From contig NZ_JACXAE010000078.1 of assembly GCF_014698965.1 (NCBI RefSeq), positions 1-64,000 of the forward strand: DNA of 64,000 bases, in the 5' to 3' direction. Numbering within the stretch: the first letter of the stretch is position 1; every line of letters begins with the position of its first letter. The position numbers and the translations under genes were made by a program. The notes under the pieces are model-generated. The model was not told where the DNA came from. It worked only from the letters and a program-made list of their open reading frames with translations, and searched no databases. Of the stretch, positions 24,686 through 33,034 are shown piece after piece. The DNA is from Iningainema tapete BLCC-T55 (GTDB lineage Bacteria > Cyanobacteriota > Cyanobacteriia > Cyanobacteriales > Nostocaceae).

Positions 24686-25855
24686 ATGAGTGAGAACAGT
24701 ATCCAAGGCAATGGTAATTGGTCTTTTACAGATGGTAGATGGGTATCTGATGAAGGTGCTGACTTATCTTCTGGTAGTACCCCTAGTTTCGCTGGTAACA
24801 TACCCTCTGGTGGTAGTGGCTTCGGTGCTGGTAGCGGCGACAGTAGTGGTGGTAACCCTTTCGCTCTTGGCAACAATCCGTTCACTGGTGGTGGAGGAAA
24901 CGTATCTACCACTAGTGACGATGGACAGTACAACTACAACTACACTCGCACTGCAGATGAGCGAAGCTTAGTTCCTGATGATAACAGCCCCTTCTCTAAA
25001 TTACTCGGCGTTATTGGTGTTGACAGTAATTCATTAGCGAGTGGTAGCAATCCCTTCGCTGGTGGTAGCGCTCCTACTGGAGACGGTAACGCACAAGGTG
25101 GAGGTGGAAACAACCCCTTCTTTGCTGGTGCTGGCAGTGGTGCCTCAGCGTCGGCTGGTGGCAACATTCCTGGAAACTTGCCGATTGGTAGTATCCCCTC
25201 CTCGACAACAGATAGCGTTTTACCAGAAGCTCCTGAAGGCTTATCTGTACCCTACGCTAGTGAAAACTGGATATCCGATCTGAGAAATTTAGAATCTGGT
25301 GAACCAGGTGCAAGTTCTAGCGGTAATACAGGCAGCGGAAATGGCAATTGGTTGTTTGGAAATAACAACACTACTAACGGAAATGGCAACTGGTACTTTA
25401 GTGATGGCAACACTACCGACGGCAATGGTAACTGGAACTTTGGTAGTGGCAACACTACCGATGGCAATGGTAACTGGAACTTTGGTAGTGGCAACACCAG
25501 CAGCGGCAATGGCAACTGGCAGCTAGGTGAAAACAACACTGTCAGTGGTAATGCTAACAGACCAAGTGGCAGTGGCAACAATGTTTTAGGTAATGGCAAC
25601 ACTTCCAACACCAATAACAGCAGTTTCCTTGGTAATCGGATCGAAGCCAGTGGTGATGGCACGTACATTGGTAACGAGGACTGGTCCTTCAACATTGTTA
25701 ACGGGCTACAATCCACTCAAATAGGTGTATCAGGTGTTCGTAGTGATGTCACCAGTTTGCTTAGCCATCCTGACTTGACATCAACCGCCATGAGTAAAGA
25801 AGGCTACTCGAATTCCACCTTCTTAGCAAATGAGAACTACCAATTTGACCTGTAA
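24686..25855 (+). CDS. Asn/Gly-rich repeat protein with 14-residue GNGNW repeats
   Basis: 389 residues, no signal peptide, no cysteine, no membrane segment. The first half is Gly/Ser/Asn/Pro low complexity with repeated NPFAGG/NNPF blocks. Residues about 217-330 are tandem 14-mers of consensus xGNGNWxFGxxNTT, with Trp at 222, 236, 250, 264 and 278, decaying afterwards; the motif also opens the protein (QGNGNWSF, 8-13). Such Trp/Asn-ladder repeats could form a beta-solenoid or adhesive/amyloid-like fibre (inference). AGGAG about 10 nt before ATG 24686. It is convergent with the MNIO operon. No family recognised. Confidence 0.75.
   Translation: MSENSIQGNGNWSFTDGRWVSDEGADLSSGSTPSFAGNIPSGGSGFGAGSGDSSGGNPFALGNNPFTGGGGNVSTTSDDGQYNYNYTRTADERSLVPDDNSPFSKLLGVIGVDSNSLASGSNPFAGGSAPTGDGNAQGGGGNNPFFAGAGSGASASAGGNIPGNLPIGSIPSSTTDSVLPEAPEGLSVPYASENWISDLRNLESGEPGASSSGNTGSGNGNWLFGNNNTTNGNGNWYFSDGNTTDGNGNWNFGSGNTTDGNGNWNFGSGNTSSGNGNWQLGENNTVSGNANRPSGSGNNVLGNGNTSNTNNSSFLGNRIEASGDGTYIGNEDWSFNIVNGLQSTQIGVSGVRSDVTSLLSHPDLTSTAMSKEGYSNSTFLANENYQFDL
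25336..25545 (+). repeat. Coding tandem repeats, 42-bp unit
   Basis: Five near-copies of a 42-bp unit (GGCAATGGTAACTGGAACTT-like) encode the GNGNW 14-mers. The two central units are almost identical (about 25420-25503), showing recent duplication or strong homogenisation. Confidence 0.8.
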
Positions 25856-25857
25856 TA

Positions 25858-26460
25858 CTATTTCACATTTACTATACATGTAAATATTGTAGAGACGCGA
25901 AATTTTGCGTCTCTACAATATATGGTAATATGGTGCAACTTTCCTCGTGGTGAAAGACGGAACCAAATCGCGATCGCTCTTCGCACCAATACCTCGTCAA
26001 CAGCATAACGTAACCAGCATACAGTCAAGAAGTTAGTCTGTTCATGAGCCTTGAGCCACGCTTTTTCATACCTTACCAAATCCAACAAATGTGGAGTAAT
26101 TCCCTCGGATAGTGCAACTTTTTGTATGAAATTGGCGAAAGCGATCGCATCTTCCCTGTGTTTCTTAATTCCCTGGGGTAAGTAAGTTTCGGCATAGCGC
26201 CAAAACAAAGCTGTAAAATTTTTACCCAACGCCTGTGCAGTGCGGGGTAGTAATTCGCGTATTTCTCCCAATCGCTTCCACTTCAGAGAATTAGCGAAAA
26301 GATTCACTTGGTTTTGAGACAATTGACTTAATTGCTGTACTTCATCACAAGTTAATCCTAATTCTGTACATACAAGTTGCGGGTTAGCAAAGAAACGCTC
26401 TCTAAATTCTGTATTGGTGTAAAGCTGAGCCAAAACGAACTGAGATTGTACTAAGCCCAT
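25858..26460 (-). CDS. MNIO partner protein (DUF2063-like)
   Basis: About 200 residues. …SQFVLAQLYTNTEFRERFFANPQLVCTELGL at the start and an alpha-helical body resemble the partner proteins found directly after DUF692 enzymes (DUF2063/TglI/MbnC-type), which bind the substrate peptide and enable the MNIO reaction. ATG 26460 overlaps the MNIO stop by about 10 bp, with GGGAGG 11-12 nt upstream. The last about 20 residues (TIYCRDAKFRVSTIF…) are encoded by a palindromic repeat at 25884-25921, so the natural C-terminus has been replaced or extended. Confidence 0.65.
   Translation of the reverse strand: MGLVQSQFVLAQLYTNTEFRERFFANPQLVCTELGLTCDEVQQLSQLSQNQVNLFANSLKWKRLGEIRELLPRTAQALGKNFTALFWRYAETYLPQGIKKHREDAIAFANFIQKVALSEGITPHLLDLVRYEKAWLKAHEQTNFLTVCWLRYAVDEVLVRRAIAIWFRLSPRGKLHHITIYCRDAKFRVSTIFTCIVNVK
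25884..25921. repeat. TAGAGACG palindromic repeat, copy 2, inside a coding region
   Basis: ATATTGTAGAGACGC (25884-25898) pairs perfectly with GCGTCTCTACAATAT (25907-25921) around an 8-bp loop. It lies within the last codons of the MNIO partner gene and between two convergent genes, where it probably also terminates transcription. Confidence 0.85.
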
Positions 26461-27281
26461 CTGCGATGACACCTCCCAATTTCTCGTGCTTGTTGCAATT
26501 CTGCTGTCAATTCTGTAAAAGGTGGCAAGTTTTCATCTCTTTCTAGTACAATTCCCTTCACTGGAAAACGGGCAACCACTTCATCCATAAGTTTCCACAC
26601 TTCCTGTGGAGTTGATTGGGAATGACTGTCAATTAACACATTATCATGCCAATGTCCACCAACGAAGTGTAATTGTACCACGCGATCGCTCGGCAATTCT
26701 GCCAAAAAAGCACCGACATCATAGCCGTGGTTGACAGCATTGGTATATAAATTAGTCACATCCAACAGTAAACCACAATTAGAACGCTCAACCACTGCGG
26801 TTAAAAACTGTGCTTCTGTCATTTCGGCTCCAGGCAGTGTTACCAGGTAAGCTATATTTTCCAGAATCAGTGGCACATCAATCCAACGACGCACTTCGGC
26901 AATGTTGCGACAAAGCACTTCTATCGCTTCTTTAGTATAAGGTAGAGGTGAAAGATGCCCAATATCAACACCACCCGCTTTCGTAAAACAAATATGCTCA
27001 CTCCACCAAGGGGGATTAAGTCGCTTAATTAGTGCGGCTAGCTTGCGTAAGTAATCTGTATCCAAACCTTCAGCGCTGCCAAGCGATAGATTAATAGCGT
27101 GGGGAATTATCGGGAAGTGAGCAGCAAGCAATTCCAACTCTTGCTCTTTTTGCTTAGATGCATCTAAATAATGTTCGACAACGATTTCTAAAAAGTCTAC
27201 TTGCTGCTGTTGCAAAAACAAGTTACTTTTCAACGGTTCCCGAAAACCCAGCCCCACGCCTAATATAGGGAGAGACATCAT
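26451..27281 (-). CDS. MNIO-family (DUF692) multinuclear iron oxidase
   Basis: A 276-residue TIM-barrel protein of the DUF692/MbnB/TglH family, iron-dependent oxidases that modify cysteine or other residues of ribosomal peptides. Family blocks are intact: LPILGVGLGFRE, PHAINLSLGSAEG, WWSEHICF, IGHLSPLPYT, LILENIAYL, LLLDVTNLYTNA, VVQLHFVGGHW and VLERDENLPP, providing the usual His/Asp/Glu/Asn ligands. GGAGG (27288-27292), inside the last Gly codons of the upstream gene, lies 6 nt before ATG 27281, implying coupled translation. Its likely substrate is the neighbouring Cys-rich tail (inference). Confidence 0.85.
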   Translation of the reverse strand: MMSLPILGVGLGFREPLKSNLFLQQQQVDFLEIVVEHYLDASKQKEQELELLAAHFPIIPHAINLSLGSAEGLDTDYLRKLAALIKRLNPPWWSEHICFTKAGGVDIGHLSPLPYTKEAIEVLCRNIAEVRRWIDVPLILENIAYLVTLPGAEMTEAQFLTAVVERSNCGLLLDVTNLYTNAVNHGYDVGAFLAELPSDRVVQLHFVGGHWHDNVLIDSHSQSTPQEVWKLMDEVVARFPVKGIVLERDENLPPFTELTAELQQAREIGRCHRRWA

Positions 27282-27283
27282 TA

Positions 27284-28432
27284 CTAACCTCCGCCACAGC
27301 CACCGCAGCCACCACCGCAACCGCCACCACCGCAGGAACTACCGCTACTGCATCCACTACCTCCTCCACAGGAACTACCACACCCACCGCTGCTAGAACT
27401 ACTACTTGAAGTAGTCTTAATCACGGGTGAAAGAATTTTTTGGTGGTAGTCGTAGGGAGTTCCTGCAAGTGCGCTAACACCAAAAAGAGCTACAACCAAG
27501 TTGTATTCAAGCACAGAAGATAAGTCTGTTTTTACCTTTTGCTTTAACTGGGCGAATGTTTGCTCAAGTTGTTTGAGATAAAGTTTTCCCCGACTACTCA
27601 AGCGTGGTGGTGGCTGACAAATACACCAGAGAAGGTACAGCGAAATAATACCCATCAAAATGAGAAATCCTACGTTATGGCGTCCTTTTGCCAAAGCTAC
27701 TAGTAACTTGAAGCTACCTAAACCTAAAATAATTAACGTTCCGATTAAGCCTGTAAGCGATTTTCTGGCTTTGAATTCGTCTGTGTTTAAAAGTTGCTCT
27801 GATTGTAGTTGCTGTTGATATGAGCAGTGTGGTTGTACGTGTTCAGTTAGCGATCGCAAAAACACCATTTCGGTTGCTGTACGCGAGGTAGAAAACCAGT
27901 CAAATACTTCGCGCTGCAATGGTGTTAGCTCATCTAAATTGGGATGATTCTTAGCTTGTTTGATCAAGATTTCATTAATTTCTAAATAACCTCGTTGTAT
28001 CAAGTCAATAACTGCTACTTTAACAACTCCTGTCTCTTGAGATTGCAAGTAAGCGATTTCGTAGGGATCTGGTGTGGTAGGAATTAGAGGTAGAGGTTGG
28101 TTTTTTGTGGGATCTTGCACCAGCCAACCGCTGATTGCTAAAGTGATGAGAATGACTGCCCCATATAATACGAGAAAGTTAGGACCATACATATTTGCAA
28201 TTAGGCTGGCTGTTGGTATAGCGATCGCCACTAATACCGATAGAGCTACAATACTAATTAGCAACTTGTATCTTGGCAATTCCTGATTCAATTTTGGAAT
28301 CTGTTCGCCTAACATATTTTTCAACTGTGAGTCACTTCTTCCTTGAAGTTTTGTATTACATTTGTAGCAAATAAATTCACATACGTCAAGTTGCTGCCAT
28401 TGTGTCAATCTTTTTTCAAGTTCGTACCACAC
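27284..28432 (-). CDS. TIGR04222-like membrane protein with Cys/Gly-rich C-terminal tail
   Basis: 382 residues. Possible N-terminal CxxxCxxC knuckle (Cys18, 22, 25), membrane segments at about 56-104, a cytosolic domain with DPYEIAYLQ…VVKVAVIDLIQRGYLEI typical of TIGR04222 proteins, two more hydrophobic segments (225-270) and a tail from 341 of Ser and Gly with seven Cys (351, 355, 361, 367, 372, 376, 379). TIGR04222 proteins are known to occur beside DUF692 genes. The start overlaps the channel gene by 28 bp; ATG 28315 (residue 40) is an alternative. The tail is the likely substrate of the MNIO pair (inference). Confidence 0.75.
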   Translation of the reverse strand: MWYELEKRLTQWQQLDVCEFICYKCNTKLQGRSDSQLKNMLGEQIPKLNQELPRYKLLISIVALSVLVAIAIPTASLIANMYGPNFLVLYGAVILITLAISGWLVQDPTKNQPLPLIPTTPDPYEIAYLQSQETGVVKVAVIDLIQRGYLEINEILIKQAKNHPNLDELTPLQREVFDWFSTSRTATEMVFLRSLTEHVQPHCSYQQQLQSEQLLNTDEFKARKSLTGLIGTLIILGLGSFKLLVALAKGRHNVGFLILMGIISLYLLWCICQPPPRLSSRGKLYLKQLEQTFAQLKQKVKTDLSSVLEYNLVVALFGVSALAGTPYDYHQKILSPVIKTTSSSSSSSGGCGSSCGGGSGCSSGSSCGGGGCGGGCGGCGGG

Positions 28433-29187
28433 ATCTTACAAAACTTAGCATCTGCATCGTGATAAGACCAACCACAACCAGGACACACTGTTTCCACTTG
28501 GTTAGCAGTTTTGACTAATCGCTTAATCAAATCACCCACTTGCCAAGGAATCAACGCAATTCCTGTTAAAATCATCAGTACTGTTAGCAAGCGACCTAAT
28601 TCTGAAATTGGCGTAACGTCGCCGAACCCTACAGTTGTCATTGTCACAATTGAGAAATAAAAGGCATCAAGGAAAGTGCCAAAAACTTGAGGATTCACTG
28701 GATGCTCAACTTGATAAATTAAGCCTGAGTATATGAATATAATTGCAAATAATGTAAATATTATGCGGGTCAAAATTAAGCCATCGTCACTACTAATACT
28801 AGCGAATATGAATCTACCCTCAATAAATCTAATTAAGCGCAAAATTCGGAACCATCGCAGTAGTCTAACAAAACTGATATCAACTGCTGGGAGAAAGGAT
28901 GGTAAAATTGCTATTAAGTCAATAATTGAATATAAACTGAAAATATACTTAATTTTATTCTCTTCACTCCAGAGACGAATTAAATATTCTGCTGAGAAAA
29001 CAACTAATATTACATTATCTAATTTTTTTAAAATCAAACGTAAATCACTAGGAATATTATAAGTTTCTGTGACAAAAATTACTGATGAAAGTAAAACCAG
29101 TCCAGTAATTGTTAAATTAATACCTTTACCTAAAGGGGTTTCTAAATCTTTGAGATAAAATGCAGTTTTTTCTCTGCTAAATAACAT
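28405..29187 (-). CDS. Voltage-gated-type K+ channel with C-terminal zinc ribbon
   Basis: 260 residues, six membrane segments. S4-like helix RLLRWFRILRLIRF with spaced Arg, pore loop MTTVGFGDVTP with the K+ selectivity filter TVGFGD, then a cytoplasmic tail with a zinc ribbon (VCPGCGWSYHDADAKFCKMCG, two CxxC pairs). AGAGGTG before ATG 29187 sets the start. First gene of the four-gene MNIO operon: its last 28 bp overlap the next frame. A Zn-ribbon tail on a K+ channel is unusual and could link it to the Cys-rich neighbour. Confidence 0.85.
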   Translation of the reverse strand: MLFSREKTAFYLKDLETPLGKGINLTITGLVLLSSVIFVTETYNIPSDLRLILKKLDNVILVVFSAEYLIRLWSEENKIKYIFSLYSIIDLIAILPSFLPAVDISFVRLLRWFRILRLIRFIEGRFIFASISSDDGLILTRIIFTLFAIIFIYSGLIYQVEHPVNPQVFGTFLDAFYFSIVTMTTVGFGDVTPISELGRLLTVLMILTGIALIPWQVGDLIKRLVKTANQVETVCPGCGWSYHDADAKFCKMCGTNLKKD

Positions 29188-29395
29188 AATTATCACCTCT
29201 TATTCAAGCAGTAACTATAGGGTGCGTTAACTTAGTGTAACTCACCAAAATATTGTGAATGACGAAATAGGAAGAGAGCGTCTGTGAAAAGGTGATTGGT
29301 AAGAGTTTGAGAAAATTAGAGTGAAAAAAGGCGTTTTAAGAGAAATATGTGTAAAATTATTTTAATAGGTTATAATATAATACTAAGTATTTCAC

Positions 29396-29971
29396 ATGAT
29401 TGCTAACCCTCAATTCCGCAAAATGACAGTAGAGGAATACCTTGATTGGGAACCTCAGCAAGATTGTCGTTATGAGTATGTCAACGGAGAAGTTTTTGCG
29501 ATGACTGGGGGTACTATTCCCCACAACGACATTGCTCTCAACCTGTACAGAACCTTGTATCCCCATTTGCGTTCCCAAGGTTGCCGCATCAACGTTGCAG
29601 ACGTAAAAGTACAACTAAGCACGAATAGCCCATATTACTACCCAGATGTAATTGTAAGTTGCGATCGCCGAGATTTGAATGCCCGTAAATTTATTCAGTA
29701 TCCTAAATTGATCGTTGAAGTTCTCTCGCCAAGTACAGAAGCTAAAGATAGAGGTGAAAAATTTTCCTTCTACCGCACAATTCCCACTCTGCAAGAATAC
29801 ATTCTCATTGAATCCGAGAAAATCTCAGTTGAATACTACCGTCGTGGGGAAGGCAGAATGTGGCTTTACTACCCCTATACGGCAGGCGACACAATTACCA
29901 TAGAAAGTATCGAATTTACTTGTGCCATTGATTTACTTTACGAGGGCGTTACTTTTGAAACTAATAAATGA
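29396..29971 (+). CDS. Uma2-family (DUF820) restriction-endonuclease-like protein
   Basis: 191 residues: MTVEEYLDWEPQ, YEYVNGEVFAMTGG, YYPDVIVSC and KLIVEVLSPSTEAKDRGEK are the PD-(D/E)XK motifs of Uma2 proteins, which are greatly expanded in filamentous cyanobacteria. The biological role is unknown; nuclease activity is predicted by fold. It is a stand-alone gene followed by a hairpin at 30010. Confidence 0.9.
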   Translation: MIANPQFRKMTVEEYLDWEPQQDCRYEYVNGEVFAMTGGTIPHNDIALNLYRTLYPHLRSQGCRINVADVKVQLSTNSPYYYPDVIVSCDRRDLNARKFIQYPKLIVEVLSPSTEAKDRGEKFSFYRTIPTLQEYILIESEKISVEYYRRGEGRMWLYYPYTAGDTITIESIEFTCAIDLLYEGVTFETNK

Positions 29972-30009
29972 ACCAATCAACACCCGCGCATGGTGTCGCT
30001 ACACATACA

Positions 30010-30029
30010 AAGCCTGCTTGTGCAGGCTT
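30010..30029. repeat. Hairpin repeat after the Uma2 gene
   Basis: AAGCCTGC (30010-30017) and GCAGGCTT (30022-30029), loop TTGT. It has no T-tract, so it is more likely a dispersed repeat than a strong terminator. Confidence 0.6.
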
Positions 30030-30085
30030 CGCTCCACTAGCCCAAGGAATCTCGCACCTGTAGGCGTGCTGAAAACACTACCAGT

Positions 30086-30910
30086 CTATTGTGGCTCAAA
30101 TACTAGCAAACCGCTTTCAGAATCTGTTAAGTAAGAAATTTCTAATTGCCCCTGCTCATTAATACGATAATCCTGTCCCCCAATCAATGCGGCAAAGTAG
30201 CGAGATTCTTGTAAGGCAATTTCTTCTGGGCAACCGATGAGGGTAGAGAAAAGACTACTAGGATCTACTGTCAACACATTACCACTTGTTTGGTAAGTAG
30301 CACCGTAAAAATTGCAACTGCCTGTACCACTAACTCGATTATCAGCAAACACTGCAGTAATTGCTCTACTACCGATACCAGTAATAGGTTCTGAGAGATT
30401 GTCTGGTGTACCCAATCCTATTAGTTTCCAAGAAGTTCCTGCTAAGTCAATTGTGGGGTTTTCTGCGTTAGCAAAAGTCAGCACACCACTTTCATTAGCC
30501 GTCTCGTAAAAAATTTCTAATTGCCCCTGCTCATTGATTTGGTAGCTTTGTACTCCTGTCAAAACTTCAAAATAGCGAGATTCTTGCTCTAGGATTTCTG
30601 AGGCACAGGCTCTTCTTGTTGCAGCAGCAGAACCCACTGTTAGTTGAGCCTCGTTGCTTTGGTATGTAGCTCTGTAGATATTACATCCACCTGAACCATT
30701 AACTTGATTTTCGCTAAACTGGGCAGTAATAGTCGTTCCACTTATCGGTTCTAAAATTTGCTCAGCTGTACTTCTACTGATTAATTTCCAGGAAGTTCCT
30801 GTTAAATTAGTGGTAGTCGCTTGTGCTAACGCAGGATAATGGCTTACCAATAGGGCTGCTAAAGTACCAAACATCCCGTGCATTAATCTGGTAGCTATAG
30901 ATGAATTCAT
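30086..30910 (-). CDS. Secreted protein with two META (HslJ-like) domains
   Basis: 274 residues. A signal peptide (MNSSIATRLMHGMFGTLAALLVSHYPALAQA) is followed by two tandem META domains: LTGTSWKLIS…GGCNIYRATY (about 37-140) and LAGTSWKLIG…GSCNFYGATY (about 155-270). Each has a conserved pair of Cys likely to form a disulfide. HslJ-type proteins occur in the envelope of bacteria and are linked to stress resistance. AGGAC before ATG 30910. The function here is unknown. Confidence 0.87.
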   Translation of the reverse strand: MNSSIATRLMHGMFGTLAALLVSHYPALAQATTTNLTGTSWKLISRSTAEQILEPISGTTITAQFSENQVNGSGGCNIYRATYQSNEAQLTVGSAAATRRACASEILEQESRYFEVLTGVQSYQINEQGQLEIFYETANESGVLTFANAENPTIDLAGTSWKLIGLGTPDNLSEPITGIGSRAITAVFADNRVSGTGSCNFYGATYQTSGNVLTVDPSSLFSTLIGCPEEIALQESRYFAALIGGQDYRINEQGQLEISYLTDSESGLLVFEPQ

Positions 30911-31050
30911 GGTTAATGTCCTTAGTAATTGATGGTATAAGCAGTAACGCCTCGGAGGGCTGATTTACATGGAAGCATAATAAGGACTATTAATTAAATT
31001 TTTTTTAAGGTAGGATTAAAAATCAAGTATTCCAAATCACTGCTGACGCT

Positions 31051-31073
31051 AGACGCGATTAATCACGTCTCTA
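31051..31073. repeat. TAGAGACG palindromic repeat, copy 3, at a stop codon
   Basis: AGACGCGATTAATCACGTCTCTAC. On the minus strand GAG-TAG-AGACG supplies the TAG stop of the response-regulator gene. Imperfect arms. Confidence 0.65.
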
Positions 31074-31721
31074 CTCATCCAAATATGGTAAAAAAGAATT
31101 AGCAAAAATCGCCGCTTGAGTGCGATCGCGCAAATTTAACCGATTTAAAATATTTGTGACATGATTTTTAACTGTACCTTCAGAGATAAAAAGTTGATGA
31201 GCAATTTCGCGATTACTTGCACCGATGGCAATCAAGCGCAAAACCTCTTTTTCTCTGGGAGTCAGTTCTGCTAAACTAGGAGGTGGGACATTTTTCGCTG
31301 CAACTGTGGAAAACTGAGAGATAAGTTTTTTAACTATTCCTGGTCCTAGTTGAGTATATCCTTTATGAACCGCACGAATTGCTACTCCTAACTCTTCTGA
31401 AGGAGTATCTTTAAGTAAATAGCCCATTGCTCCATTTTGTAAAGCCGCTTTCACATATTCATCATCATCAAAAGTTGTCAGTACTAAAACTTTAATTGTG
31501 GCAAATCGCTTATGAATTTCTTGGGTTGCTGCAACTCCATCCATAATGGGCATTCTAATATCCATCAATACTACATCTGGATGTAACTGCTCTACTAACT
31601 TGAGGGCTATTTCACCATTTTCAGCTTCTCCTACCACTTCTAAATCTGGTTCTAGTTCTAATAAAGCTCTTAATCCTTGCCGAATTAAACTTTGGTCATC
31701 TACAAGTAATACTTTAATCAT
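31071..31721 (-). CDS. NarL/LuxR-type response regulator
   Basis: 216 residues from ATG 31721. Receiver domain with acidic pair Asp8/Asp9, phospho-acceptor Asp54 (VLMDIRMP), Thr-type switch (LTTFDD) and Lys104. C-terminal Lux[41 protein letters not shown]. It begins 1-2 bp after the stop of the upstream histidine kinase, so the two form a two-component pair. A frame extension to 31814 adds residues overlapping the kinase and is rejected. Targets are unknown. Confidence 0.92.
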   Translation of the reverse strand: MIKVLLVDDQSLIRQGLRALLELEPDLEVVGEAENGEIALKLVEQLHPDVVLMDIRMPIMDGVAATQEIHKRFATIKVLVLTTFDDDEYVKAALQNGAMGYLLKDTPSEELGVAIRAVHKGYTQLGPGIVKKLISQFSTVAAKNVPPPSLAELTPREKEVLRLIAIGASNREIAHQLFISEGTVKNHVTNILNRLNLRDRTQAAIFANSFLPYLDE

Positions 31722-31722
31722 A

Positions 31723-32937
31723 CTAATTAGTAAATAGCGACCTTTGTAAAGGAATAATAGCTTTAATTGTGCAACCCATGCCAGGAGTACTGTTAATGCT
31801 AAAATTACCTCCAAATGCTAAAGTACGTTCGCGCATACTTTGCAAACCGAAGCCAGTAGTATTTTGCGCTATATCAAATCCTACACCATTATCTTGAATC
31901 GTCAGTACAACACTATTCGTAGTGGTCATTAGTTCTAGTTTAACTTCACTTGCTCTTGCATACTTACAAATATTTGTAAATGACTCTTGAATAATACGGT
32001 AAATAGCGGTACTAATTTCGGTAGAAATAGGATATAATATGTTGATTTCAAATGTTGGTGCAATGCCAGTTGCCCGATGAACATTCTCTACAAGTCCTGC
32101 AATTGCTTGTTCTAAAGATTGCTCTTGCAAAGGATGAGAACGCATAGTAGAGACTGATTGACGTACATCTTGTAGTGCTTTGGAACCTAATTCCTTAGCT
32201 TTGACAAGAAAATTATGAGCTTTATCTGGGTTAGATTGCCAAAGTTTTAAAGCAGTTTCCAATTGTAAATTCAACGCTGTCAAAGAATGTCCTAATGAAT
32301 CGTGGATTTCGCGAGAGATGCGGTTGCGTTCTTCTAAGGTAGCTTGATTTTCAATACGTAAAGCATACAGACGAAGTTTTTCATTGGCTTGAGCCAGTTT
32401 CTCTCGACTTTGCCGCTCAGACAATACAGCATTCATTAACAATAAAACAAACACTAAAGCCAGTCCAAATAATAGGGCAAAGCTGATATTAAAAAACCAA
32501 AATCTTTCTTGTGCTAGTGGTGATAAAGGTACACGGTAAAATCGCCGTCTGAGAGTTAGTATGAATAATATAAATGATATAATATTCACGACTACGCGAC
32601 CTCTTAATTGAAAAATTAAGCAACTGCGAGTGACTAAAATAAGGTAGATAAAGGGAAATAGTCTAGCAGTTCTTCCACCGACAAAACCAATGATTAAAAT
32701 TAAGAATATTTCAATTGCTGTATATATTACCTTATTTGCTTGATTTTTAGTGGGCAATCTTAAACCCATTAAACCAAAAATAGTTAAACTTAAAAGTGTT
32801 AATTCAGGAAATTTAGAAGAAAATCTTTGAGAAGGAAATTGGATAACTGATGTCACAGCAGACAAAGCTAGCAATACCCACTCCAAATAAAGCAGAAATC
32901 GAAAAGGATGATTTTTAATTGTAATTGGGCGACTCAT
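31723..32937 (-). CDS. NarX-type sensor histidine kinase
   Basis: About 404 residues from ATG 32937. Five to six N-terminal membrane segments, a short coiled coil, then HisKA_3 ([22 protein letters not shown], phospho-His in EIHDSLGH) and HATPase (N box [19 protein letters not shown]1 [14 protein letters not shown]2 [11 protein letters not shown]). It senses an unknown membrane or intracellular signal and phosphorylates the adjacent response regulator. Upstream, 33035-36121 encodes a c-di-GMP-type protein on the same strand (98 bp gap). Confidence 0.92.
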   Translation of the reverse strand: MSRPITIKNHPFRFLLYLEWVLLALSAVTSVIQFPSQRFSSKFPELTLLSLTIFGLMGLRLPTKNQANKVIYTAIEIFLILIIGFVGGRTARLFPFIYLILVTRSCLIFQLRGRVVVNIISFILFILTLRRRFYRVPLSPLAQERFWFFNISFALLFGLALVFVLLLMNAVLSERQSREKLAQANEKLRLYALRIENQATLEERNRISREIHDSLGHSLTALNLQLETALKLWQSNPDKAHNFLVKAKELGSKALQDVRQSVSTMRSHPLQEQSLEQAIAGLVENVHRATGIAPTFEINILYPISTEISTAIYRIIQESFTNICKYARASEVKLELMTTTNSVVLTIQDNGVGFDIAQNTTGFGLQSMRERTLAFGGNFSINSTPGMGCTIKAIIPLQRSLFTN

Positions 32938-33034
32938 AGGAAGTAGGGGAGTAGGGGAGTTTGTGAGTGGGGGAGTAGGGGCGATGATAAAAATAATAAC
33001 TTCTGTCTCCTGACTCCTGTCTTCTGACTCCTGT

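Noticed and set aside
25299-25530. Regularly spaced 42-bp repeats that could look like a CRISPR array
   Set aside because: They are in-frame codon repeats of the GNGNW protein with no unique spacers and no cas genes.
25252-25716. 154-codon antisense frame rich in Leu and Pro
   Set aside because: It is a shadow of the Asn/Gly repeat gene; low-complexity Gly/Asn codons read backwards give Leu/Pro.
31722-31814. N-terminal extension of the response regulator
   Set aside because: It overlaps the histidine-kinase gene, and the receiver domain starts canonically at MIKVLLVDD from 31721.
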